A stretch of 64,000 bases of DNA from Stictocephala bisonia (Eukaryota > Arthropoda > Insecta > Hemiptera > Membracidae), in assembly GCA_035578905.1 (NCBI GenBank), contig JAQJVL010000004.1, forward strand, positions 7,492,175 through 7,556,174, written 5' to 3'. The position numbers and the translations under genes are program-made. Below, in pieces: positions 14,606 to 26,100 of the stretch. Position 1 is the first letter of the stretch. Each line of letters starts with the position of its first letter. The notes beneath the pieces are model-generated. The model worked only from the letters and a program-made list of their open reading frames with translations, was not told where the DNA came from and did not search any database.

Positions 14606-15028
14606 TTAATTCACCGTCTTTGCGTGTGAATTTATATTCATTAATGTTATCTGTCTCTTTTCACGTGCTGATAAGGAAGTGGCCAGACTATGGGAAATAT
14701 TTTCTGACTTAGATATTTTGTTTATCTCGTACTGATAAGGAAGTGGCCTTCTAAGGCAGATATTTTCTGACAAAGATATATTGTTTATCTTGTGGCTGGA
14801 TGTAGTTTGATTGTTCTGTTTATCAGCACTTTTCACACCTGAAACATTTCTGATATGAAAGCTATCTCCCCATTTACGTTTTTCTAGAACCAGAACTGCA
14901 GAACCGAGATTTTCCCATCGGTTCTCGGGGGTTCTTTTGTCAATAACCGATAGAACCAACTTTAGAGACCGGCCTATCCCTAATTCCCACATTAGAACAA
15001 GTCTAAACATAAAAACCATCCACAACAA
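14606..15028 (-). other. 140-codon open frame of unknown nature containing a 64-bp tandem duplication
   Basis: The frame is unusually long for this AT-rich neighbourhood and is polar and Lys/Asn/Ser-rich. Two consecutive 64-bp units at about 14668-14731 and 14732-14794, both starting CTGATAAGGAAGTGGCC, produce the repeated peptide pattern (K/E)IN(N/K)IS(L/K)SENI. I recognise no domain. The duplication breaks the reading phase between units, which argues against selection on the protein. It may be part of an unrecognised repeat element. Confidence 0.3.
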
Positions 15029-15029
15029 C

Positions 15030-17109
15030 AGATAATAACCAATTTACATTCTTCCTCCTTGAAATATAGCTAATTTAGATTACTTAAGCTGTCTTACTAT
15101 ATTCAGAGCACTTATATAACCTTACTTTCTGAACATACCTCTGAAATTTACACTTACAAGAATAACACTGATATATCAATAATAATAAGATACCCGATAA
15201 CAAAATCTAGTTAGTCAAACTGAGCAGTAAAATTTGCCAAAACTGTACTACGTCTGATGATACTCTACAAGCTTGCAATGGCAGAGTTCAAATTGTTTCG
15301 ACTAGTTTTAAAAAATACAAACATTTCTCCAATGTTTGAAATATTATCAATTTTTAAAACTAGCTCTACCTAGTTCTAAAATTGTTACTTATTAGCTTTT
15401 TAAGCGTCCAGGACATCAATGTTTGCTGTCGTAAGTGTTTTGATAAAAAAATGATTTTGGGAAAATATTGTGAGATCATTTAAAATTGGAAGTCATTTTA
15501 GTTTATTTCATAAACATAACAAAATTAATTAACAGTTACTAAAAAATATTACATTTCAAACAACTAAAATATTTGGACTAATATTGATGAGTTGATCACT
15601 GATAATGATAAAGTACATAAAATGATTCTTGCGTAAACGTCAGACGACAGAGATAGAAAGTATTATGGTAAACTCACCAGGTGACATGCTAGTAAGAAGG
15701 TAGCACGCCAGTAATGGTTGGGCCTCTGTCTACTGCCACTAACCTCTCATGTTACATGCCTTAATACTGCCCAAAAAACATGTGAAATGTCTCTTCAATC
15801 ATAATACAGTATAAAATGCTTAGTGAACAATTTGCTCCATTGATCAGTTTACACTAGTGATGTTGCAGCATGGCATTTAAACCTTTCACAATATTTCATC
15901 TTATAACTTAAAGGGTGTTTACTTACTATTCTACAATATTTGTTTTAGAAACCAAATTTAAAAAATTAAGTTTGGGTGTACTACCAATGTGTCTTTACAG
16001 TTGTCAATTATTAATAATATTATATTTTACTTAACGTTATTCTTTTTATTTACTAATATCATGTAGCATCTGTGGCATGAACATATTCTAGTCTTTAATA
16101 ATTGTTAGTAAGTAGTGGACTTAATTTAGTATTGTTATCTTGTCATGGCAAAGTTGAAATCCTGTAACAAGGACTCAAAAAACATAAAAATGTAAAAATT
16201 TGTGCGCCGTATATCACTTTTGATGTGACAATTCATTTATCTAGTACAGATTCATAAAGAAAAGTGATTCAAAGGATTCCAACAAAGATAGGGGTTACTT
16301 GACTCTTCTATATAAATATTTCCTTAAGTATTTTCTTGAATTATAATTTATCTGGCCTGTAAATGCCTCATTGAATCACTGTAAAACTAATGTATTCTAA
16401 ACAAAAAATATTTAATTTAAACAAAAATAATGAATCTAACATAGCAAGGATAAAATTTCCTCACATATATAAGTGAAGAACAGCAAATTATGAAATAAAA
16501 TCACAGTCCTTTTAATAGACTATTGTGTTGTGACACATTCTGGCAACAATGCAGCCAATGGACTAATCAGCTAATGGAAAATACATATTTTGTTCACTGA
16601 AATAATATTTCCTTAATTGACTTACAAAACACACGGTATACCTGGAATTAATATTAATGTGAAGGTTTGAAATTTTTATTTTCAAAATTCTGATCAATCA
16701 ACATAAACACAACAATGTAAGGCACAATATCAATATATTTTCTATAAAAAATCCCATAACCATGGGAAGACATTCAAATATAGATATATTTAAGAAAATG
16801 TGCAAGTTTATTATTTAACTGACAGAAGAATAACTCAATCCAATGACTTTTTTGGTAACTTAAAAATTGTCATTTCAAATTAATAGTTGGCAAATATATT
16901 CTAAAAATAAAAAATATATCAAATCTCTATAATAAACATTACACTAAATTAAAATCATCTATAAAACTGAAACAACTAGATGATAATCAAGTTTCACTGA
17001 AACTCAATTTTCTAAACAGCCAAAATATATGAAATGACGTTTACGTTATGAATGAGTCGAGAACAATTGTAGATGAGGGAGGGCTGATATTTTGACTGCT
17101 ATTCCAATT
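15030..17109. other. AT-rich noncoding stretch, candidate GlyS 3' UTR/downstream region
   Basis: I see no coding frame with family resemblance. If the tentative terminal GlyS exon at 17136-17110 is real, the minus-strand sequence just below it would be 3' untranslated. Possible polyadenylation hexamers on the minus strand (TTTATT on the plus strand) occur, for example near 16807, but such motifs are frequent by chance in AT-rich DNA. Confidence 0.35.
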
Positions 17110-17136
17110 TCACTTGTTTATGTTAAGCTCTGCTAG
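17110..17136 (-). CDS. GlyS: Tentative terminal coding exon of glycogen synthase
   Basis: On the minus strand a good acceptor (TTTATTATTTTGCAG) is followed by nine codons reading LAELNINK and a TGA stop. The phase matches the phase-0 donor GAA/GTAAGT that ends the exon at 30533, giving a C terminus [12 protein letters not shown]. This is an inference from splice signal, phase and the short stop-terminated frame. I cannot confirm it by homology, since GYS tails are poorly conserved. The implied intron would be 13.4 kb and contain both LINE copies. Confidence 0.35.
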   Translation of the reverse strand, partial: LAELNINK

Positions 17137-20100
17137 CTGCAAAATAATAAAATCAATGTAATGATATATTTAATAAACACTTTCAAATTGTTATATATCA
17201 TTAACACGATTGGGTTTCAATAAGCAATGTTACCAGTGAAATACATTTTACTTTTATGACAATTCAAAGACAGACGCAAATATTTGTATGTGCATATTAT
17301 GTAATGAAACACTAGAAATATACAGTGCTGCTTTTCATCACTGAACAACATGACTGGTACCAGCTAAACAACTAGGTGGCTGTAAATTCCTTGACGTGAC
17401 CTAACTCCACATGAAACGAATTTCTAGAGATATAAATGACAATACAAACAATACTGACAAGTAAATATTACACTTCAGCTATATTGGCCAAAGTCAACAT
17501 TTCGGTCACAGCACATTTTTGTTGTTTTAAATTCAATTTTATTATGTATTGCCAAGATTTATTTTATACACATTAACTGATAGTTGCTTTTATAAAACAT
17601 TTGTATAAATTGTGTTCATACTCCCACATTCAATGTTTACGGTGATCAGTTAATTACCATAACTGATTTTTTTTACAGTCAGTACTAGTGGTGCAAAATA
17701 CTTATAACCTAGCTACTTGGGGACAAAATCTTGTGAAGATTATAGGTGATAGGTTCTATACACAGTCCTCTTAATATGGAGGGGATGAGTTGTGAGTAGA
17801 GGCCACGCTTGTAGATCGGCTCGTGCTTTCTTTGATAGTTTGAGTGGTTTGACTGCATATTTTAGTGCGTGGTTTGCGATATAACTAAAGTTAACTATAT
17901 TTTCAATAAACTTGTAAATTTCGTTTGCTATTTGCTTTTCATCTGACGGTAAAAATTGCATTTTAGTGAATGCAAGTTCATGTTTAATTCGCCACCGGCT
18001 GGTAGGACGAGAGGCAAGCTTGCTGATAAGCAAAAGTCCGAGGGACCGTTATCGCATTTCTCAAGCGTCTCTGATAAGGACTGCCCAACAATGCCACCTG
18101 CGGTCGACCCTGCTTTCATTGAGAAGTGTTTGAAAAACATTCTTAGCAAAGACAGTGACGTTTTTGACAACCTAGTAATTAAGTTGTCCAAAAAAATTGA
18201 AGAAACGGTACATAAAGCAGTTTCTGACGCCTTAAGACCCTTTAAGGAGGAGATTAATTCTTTGAAGGGACAAGTGTCGAAGCTAGCTGAGATGGTGCAG
18301 AGTCTGGACAAACAACTGTTGCAGAAGACGGATGACCTTCAGCAGTACCAACGTAGGAACTGTGTTCGGGTCTTTGGAGTCCCTGAGAAGCCAGGGGAGG
18401 ACACGGATCAGCTGATGGTCAGCCTCTGCCAGGACCAGCTTGGAGTGGAGCTTCCGGTGGCCGCCATCTGTCGCTCCCACCGCCTCGGACCTGTGCCGCA
18501 GCCCCGCCCTGATGGCTCCAAGCAACACCGGCCGATCATAGTACGGTTCGTTAGCTACAGAGATCGGCGAAGGGTGTTTGCCGAAAAGAAGAAATTGAAA
18601 GGATCCGGAATGGTCATCAGGGAGGATCTTACGAAGCTGCGTCTGGAGGTGTTCCGGAGGGCTTCAACCATCTTCGGAGTCCGCAACACATGGACTGTAG
18701 ACGGTCGGGTGATGTGGATCGACGGGGACGGCCGCCGGGGGAGTGCTACTCGAATGGAAGACCTGCCTGTTACCGCTGCTAAGACGTAAGATATTTAAAA
18801 TAATCATGAACTAATTTGTATTCAAATACATAGACAAAAATATAAAATTATTATTTACTAAACCTTCATGTGCTCAATCTTTAGTCGTCATCAAAGTTTT
18901 CTTTAAATATTAGTTACAAATATATTTTTATTGATTTATTATTACTATTTGATTATTAATTACTATGTTTTCCGTTATTATTTAGGTCAATTCAATTAAA
19001 GAAAAGTAAATGTTTTTCATTAAATAATAGTTACACATTTAATTTCATTGATTTATTATTATTTTTACTTTTACAAAGTTTTCTTTATTATTATTATTAA
19101 TTGTGTATATTTAACGACAAATTATTACCTTCTTAATGTTCCACTTTCAACAGCATATTAGCACAATTATTATATCCACATTCGATCAGTATTTACATCA
19201 CTGCAACCCATTATATAACTAAAATTACTTTGTTAGTAGGTTGTCTTGCTCTGTTGTTGTTAGGATGTATTTATGGTGTGAGTGTGTGTGTGTATGGTTT
19301 ATAATAGTAAGTTTTTATTTATTTATTATTATTATTATTACTTCCCCCTATTAACTGTTTATTAAAGCGTATGCCAATTTAAGTATAATGTATGAAACCC
19401 TTACTTCTGCATTAATCTTGAGCATTTTGAGTGTCTTTTTACACTTTTTATTGTTATTTTAAAGTAAATTCATAATTATAATTGTGTATAGCTCTATTAC
19501 ATTCATTTATTTTCAACTTGAAGTCAAACCAACTTTAATTACCTATGTTTTTGTTGACTCAGAGCCGATCTAGGAAATGTAGGCCTATTATATATCCATA
19601 TTTAATATGTATAAGTATATTTTAGTTTTTTTGTCATGGTGTGATTGTTGGTATGATTGTAGTGTGAATGGTTCCTCCAAAATGTGCCGTCCGCTGCCGG
19701 TCGCGTTGTGCCCGTGGTATCTCACTCGCCCGCCGTGATACCTGACGCTCCTCCCGCCCTGCAGACACACTCGCACCCCCTGCCTCAACTTCTCTGCCAA
19801 ACTCTCGCCCCTTTTTCAAATACTCTCAAGGCAGCTCACGTTAATGCACAATCCCTCTTCTGTCATATTGACGAATTCAAGACAATATTTCAATCGTCTC
19901 TTTTTGATATCATATTAATATCTGAGACTTGGCTTAAGCCTTCGTATAGTGACAAAAGTGTCGAGCTATTTGGTTATAATTTATTTAGAAATGACCGCCT
20001 TCACAAAAGAGGTGGTGGTGTAGCAATTTACGTCAAGTCTCACCTCCCTTGTAAAATTATATTTTCTTCTAACACTTTAATTCCAGGAAGACCTGAGTTT

Positions 20101-23100
20101 ATGTTTATTGACGTTAATCTAAATGGAATACACGTTTTAGTTGGTATTTGTTACCGGGCACCAAATCTAGGGTACTTAGCTGATTTTGAACATATTCTTC
20201 TCGACCTTATGGCTCGGTACAGGCATGTAATTGTCATGGGAGACTTCAATATCGATTTGGTGGGTCAAATTACTTACAACAAAACATTTTTGACAACTAT
20301 GTTTGACTCCTGTGACATGAAAATATTACCACTTCAGCCCACCCACCACACTGTGACTGGTGATACCTGGTTGGATATTATTGCCGTTAACGATCTCACC
20401 CATGTCGCACACCATGGACAACTCCCTGCTCCTGGCCTATCTAAGCATGATCTCATCTTCTGTGCCTACAAACTTCAGCCTCCTAAATCACAACCCAAAT
20501 ATATTCAACATAGAAATTATAAAGCCATAGATTTTGAAGAATTTCTTTTCGATTTGCATGTAACTCAGTGGGACGATGTACTTTTTTCCCCTGACGTTGA
20601 TAATATGGTACAGGCATTTAATAACATCTTAACTACCTTGTATGACAAGCATGCTCCTTTGATTACGAAAAGAGTTACAAAGAAGCCTGCTCCTTGGCTT
20701 ACTGATGATATTCGACGCCTTCAAAAAGCAAGAGATCTATCGTTTAGAAGAGCGAAACGCTCAAAGTTACCTGAGGACTGGCTATCCTATAAACGTCTTA
20801 GAAATAGTACTCAACAACAAATACGTAATGCAAAAGCTAGGTACTACTATAGATCCTTTTCTGGTCTCCACCAATCATCTAAAAAATTATGGTCCAAAGT
20901 CAAAGAAATGGGACTTGGTAAACCCATGGTTGAAAAATCTATCAACATCGATCTCAATACCATCAATGATTTTTTCGTAAATATACCAGTGGACCAGTCA
21001 GGAGTTCCTGCTTACATCGACCAACTTCATAGATTGCCCTTACCTCATTTTGAGGAGCAGTTTTCCTTTTCATCTGTAACGGAGGCTGATGTGTGTAGAG
21101 CAGTCATGAGAACTACAAGTAATGCAGTCGGGTCCGATAATATTCCTATTAAATTTATCAAAGATACTTTGCCTGTCACACTCCCAATAATTACATTGAT
21201 TTTTAATAGGTCTCTCATGTCTTCCACTTTTCCAAACATTTGGAAAAGTGCTATTGTACGCCCACTTCATAAATGCTCCTCTCCCCTGTCACCTTCTGAT
21301 TTCAGACCTATTAATATCCTCCCAGCATTGTCCAAGTGCCTTGAAAGAGTGGTACATGAGCAGCTATCATCATTTATAGAACGTAACAATATCCTGTCCA
21401 ATTATCAATCTGGATTCAGACCACAACACAGTACCACATCTGCACTTCTAAAAATAACTGACGATATTCGTCGTGCCATGGACAGTAGGCAATTGACACT
21501 CTTAACTTTATTTGATTTTTCTAAGGCCTTCGACTGCGTTGTTCACCCTCTTCTCTTAATTAAGTTGAAGAGGAGTGGATTTTCTGATGGTTGTGTTGAC
21601 TGGGTGAGGTCATATCTATCTGACCGTAGACAGTGTGTGAAAGCTGGTAACGATGCTTCACACTTGAGATCTGTTACTAGAGGTGTACCTCAGGGTACAG
21701 TGCTAGGGCCACTTTTCTTCTCTCTTTATATCAATGACATAATTAATGTAATTTTAAACTCTAAATTTCACTTGTACGCAGATGACTTGCAGATATATCA
21801 CCACTTTTCAATTACTGACTTGGTCAGATGTGTATTTCTTATGAACTCCGATATACAAGCTATTAGCTCTTGGGCCCTCCGCCATGGATTGAAACTGAAT
21901 GAAAATAAAACCCAAGTCATAATAATTGGTTACAGCAAACTTCTTAACAAACTTAACTTCGATGACATCCCGAAACTTATTCTGAACAACCAGGCACTTG
22001 AATACAGCGACAAAGTACGTAACCTTGGACTCACTATTACTAGGACCTTGGGATGGGCTGAACAGGTAACTGAAATTTGTAACAGAGTGTTTGCAGGCAT
22101 ACACAGTTTGAAACGGTTTGCACTTTACTTACCACTGAATGTCAAAGTGTTGCTAGTAAGGGCTCTAGTTCTCACTCACTTTAATTATTGTGACGTCGTG
22201 ATTAATGACATGTCTGCCGAGCTTTCTGAGAGACTTCAACGTGCACAAAATTACTGCATCAGATTCATATTTCATCTTTCAAGAAGAGATCATGTAACCC
22301 AATTCTATGATCAACTTTCTTTACTAAAAATTAAGGGGCTCTATGAATTTCACACCATTTCTTTCTTACACAAGGTATTGCACACGAAGTCTCCTAAATA
22401 TCTGTATGATAACTTCAAGTTTTTGTCTCATGTTAGTGCCCGGGAAACACGCAGGGGTGCTTCGCTTCTTTGTATTCCTACTCATAGAACTTCAATATTT
22501 AATAAATCGTTTACCGTAAATTCTTGCCGGCTGTGGAATTCCCTTCCAGATGGTATGAGGAACATTGATAACTGTTATCGCTTCAGGGCGGAGGTAAAAG
22601 ACTTTCTCCTGCGGGTCCGATGATAGCCGGTAGTGTTTGGCAGGCATCTGGAGGATACGTATGAATGTGGTTTGTAAGTTTTTTCTTTTAGTTTTATGAT
22701 TTACTATTAAGTTAATAAATGTGTGAATGAGCGTGTGATCCAGTTGAAGAGAGCGTGTGTGAGGGTGTAAGTGGAATTTCATAATCTTATTTTTATTTCT
22801 AAGTCTGTTAATTTATTTTATACTTGTAATTACATACATCATTTCACTGTGTTTATTAATATTATTTACTTTAAAATATTTTTTTTTTTATATATTATAA
22901 TAGTTATTGTTACTTTTATTCAGTTGCAATTACTGTATTTAAAAACAAAACTGTTATAATTTTAATTATTTTTGTATCAGGTTAAGTGGAAGAAGGGACT
23001 TTCTAGTCCCAACTTCGCCTGGTTAAATAAAGACGTTTTTCATTTCATTTCATTTTCATTTCAATATTGGCATGCATCTTCTCAATGGTTGCCATCAACC

Positions 23101-26100
23101 CGGTCACTATTAGAGAATTTTGGAATGTCCATGTTGGGTGGTAATCAGTATTCGGATGTTGTGTAGGAGAGGGAACTGAGTATCAGGTTTGTCAAATAGC
23201 TGAAAATCAGACCACTACTACGTGGTTCAGATTCCATGTAAAGCTGTAGGTCCGTTAGATGCTCTTTGGAGCCTAGTCCGTTAGGCTGATGGAATTTTAA
23301 TAAAAGGCCTTTCTGAGCATGAGTCGTACCCAATAACCAGACTACACAGGTCATCCACACTCATCCTATACTTGTATTATCATTCATATTACCTTAAAAT
23401 AAGCACTAAGTTGTGTGGCGTCTCATATCTGAGAGTAATAGTTTTTTAAGTTAAGTTAAAGGGCACTAGGCCAGGAATTAGTATATTGGAGAGATAGGAC
23501 ATCAGCAAACTTACCTAAAATACAAGTTCACTAACACCAGAGTAGTAGTAACAAACACAAAATAAACACAATCTCACAAATTTTCAATACCACTGGAATT
23601 TTCTTCAGGTGATTAGAGAGAGGGAGAGAGCACCTGAAGAAAATGCCAGTGCTCTCTGTATAATTCGTTGTCGCCGATTTAGTCTGGCAAAGTCATACAT
23701 ATTCTGTGCCTCTCTCTCTACTCACCTGAAGAAAATGCCAGAGGTATTGAAAATTTGTGAGAATGTGTTTATTTTGNNNNNNNNNNNNNNNNNNNNNNNN
23801 NNNNNNNNNNNNNNNNNNNNNNNNNNNNNNNNNNNNNNNNNNNNNNNNNNNNNNNNNNNNNNNNNNNNNNNNNNNNAATGAATAACACAGAAATAACATG
23901 GGCTTTTCATCACTGAACAACATGACTGGTACCAGCTAAACAACTAGGTGGCTGTAAATTCCTTGACGTGACCTAACTCCACATGAAACGAATTTCTAGA
24001 GATATAAATGACAATACAAACAATACTGACAAGTAAATATTACACTTCAGCTATATTGGCCAAAGTCAACATTTCGGTCACAGCACATTTTTGTTGTTTT
24101 AAATTCAATTTTATTATGTATTGCCAAGATTTATTTTATACACATTAACTGATAGTTGCTTTTATAAAACATTTGTATAAATTGTGTTCATACTCCCACA
24201 TTCAATGTTTACGGTGATCAGTTAATTACCATAACTGATTTTTTTTACAGTCAGTACTAGTGGTGCAAAATACTTATAACCTAGCTACTTGGGGACAAAA
24301 TCTTGTGAAGATTATAGGTGATAGGTTCTATACACAGTCCTCTTAATATGGAGGGGATGAGTTGTGAGTAGAGGCCACGCTTGTAGATCGGCTCGTGCTT
24401 TCTTTGATAGTTTGAGTGGTTTGACTGCATATTTTAGTGCGTGGTTTGCGATATAACTAAAGTTAACTATATTTTCAATAAACTTGTAAATTTCGTTTGC
24501 TATTTGCTTTTCATCTGACGGTAAAAATTGCATTTTAGTGAATGCAAGTTCATGTTTAATTCGCCACCGGCTGGTAGGACGAGAGGCAAGCTTGCTGATA
24601 AGCAAAAGTCCGAGGGACCGTTATCGCATTTCTCAAGCGTCTCTGATAAGGACTGCCCAACAATGCCACCTGCGGTCGACCCTGCTTTCATTGAGAAGTG
24701 TTTGAAAAACATTCTTAGCAAAGACAGTGACGTTTTTGACAACCTAGTAATTAAGTTGTCCAAAAAAATTGAAGAAACGGTACATAAAGCAGTTTCTGAC
24801 GCCTTAAGACCCTTTAAGGAGGAGATTAATTCTTTGAAGGGACAAGTGTCGAAGCTAGCTGAGATGGTGCAGAGTCTGGACAAACAACTGTTGCAGAAGA
24901 CGGATGACCTTCAGCAGTACCAACGTAGGAACTGTGTTCGGGTCTTTGGAGTCCCTGAGAAGCCAGGGGAGGACACGGATCAGCTGATGGTCAGCCTCTG
25001 CCAGGACCAGCTTGGAGTGGAGCTTCCGGTGGCCGCCATCTGTCGCTCCCACCGCCTCGGACCTGTGCCGCAGCCCCGCCCTGATGGCTCCAAGCAACAC
25101 CGGCCGATCATAGTACGGTTCGTTAGCTACAGAGATCGGCGAAGGGTGTTTGCCGAAAAGAAGAAATTGAAAGGATCCGGAATGGTCATCAGGGAGGATC
25201 TTACGAAGCTGCGTCTGGAGGTGTTCCGGAGGGCTTCAACCATCTTCGGAGTCCGCAACACATGGACTGTAGACGGTCGGGTGATGTGGATCGACGGGGA
25301 CGGCCGCCGGGGGAGTGCTACTCGAATGGAAGACCTGCCTGTTACCGCTGCTAAGACGTAAGATATTTAAAATAATCATGAACTAATTTGTATTCAAATA
25401 CATAGACAAAAATATAAAATTATTATTTACTAAACCTTCATGTGCTCAATCTTTAGTCGTCATCAAAGTTTTCTTTAAATATTAGTTACAAATATATTTT
25501 TATTGATTTATTATTACTATTTGATTATTAATTACTATGTTTTCCGTTATTATTTAGGTCAATTCAATTAAAGAAAAGTAAATGTTTTTCATTAAATAAT
25601 AGTTACACATTTAATTTCATTGATTTATTATTATTTTTACTTTTACAAAGTTTTCTTTATTATTATTATTAATTGTGTATATTTAACGACAAATTATTAC
25701 CTTCTTAATGTTCCACTTTCAACAGCATATTAGCACAATTATTATATCCACATTCGATCAGTATTTACATCACTGCAACCCATTATATAACTAAAATTAC
25801 TTTGTTAGTAGGTTGTCTTGCTCTGTTGTTGTTAGGATGTATTTATGGTGTGAGTGTGTGTGTGTATGGTTTATAATAGTAAGTTTTTATTTATTTATTA
25901 TTATTATTATTACTTCCCCCTATTAACTGTTTATTAAAGCGTATGCCAATTTAAGTATAATGTATGAAACCCTTACTTCTGCATTAATCTTGAGCATTTT
26001 GAGTGTCTTTTTACACTTTTTATTGTTATTTTAAAGTAAATTCATAATTATAATTGTGTATAGCTCTATTACATTCATTTATTTTCAACTTGAAGTCAAA

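Larger units (their letters stand above)
17330..23062 (+). mobile_element. Two-ORF non-LTR retrotransposon (CR1/Jockey group), copy 1
   Basis: The element comprises a 5' leader (from about 17330, boundary uncertain), ORF1 at 17980-18789, an AT-rich spacer of about 0.9 kb, ORF2 (apurinic-like endonuclease plus RT) up to 22623, and a 3' UTR. It ends with a stem-loop (22995-23010), TTAAATAAAGAC and a tail of CATTT repeats to 23062. Short microsatellite-like tails rather than poly(A) are usual for CR1/L2-type LINEs. The coding regions are open throughout. No target-site duplication could be identified, partly because the 5' end is uncertain. A 3' fragment with a similar CATTT tail lies at 37940-38245. 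Confidence 0.88.
17330..23776. repeat. Large near-identical duplication, copy 1
   Basis: This segment matches 23902-30349. I saw only four differences by eye: a one-base change in a T run near 22890, G/A at about 23221, G/A in GAGCATRAGTC near 23322, and a two-base GA length change near 23627. All four lie in or after the LINE 3' UTR; both ORFs are identical. The copy ends exactly at the assembly gap. The duplication includes the LINE plus about 700 bp of 3' flank, so it is not simply two independent insertions. Confidence 0.95.

Noticed and set aside
18780..19770. Possible intron joining LINE ORF1 to ORF2 (donor-like GTAAGA at the ORF1 stop, CTGCAG acceptor near 19760)
   Set aside because: Joining at the CTGCAG or nearby TAG acceptors gives the wrong phase for ORF2, so a spliced fusion is not supported.
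21045..22104. Antisense frames within LINE ORF2 (and the matching ones in copy 2)
   Set aside because: Shadows of the RT coding sequence without their own motifs.
23609..23943. Open frames spanning the assembly gap
   Set aside because: They are stitched through N positions and have no biological support.
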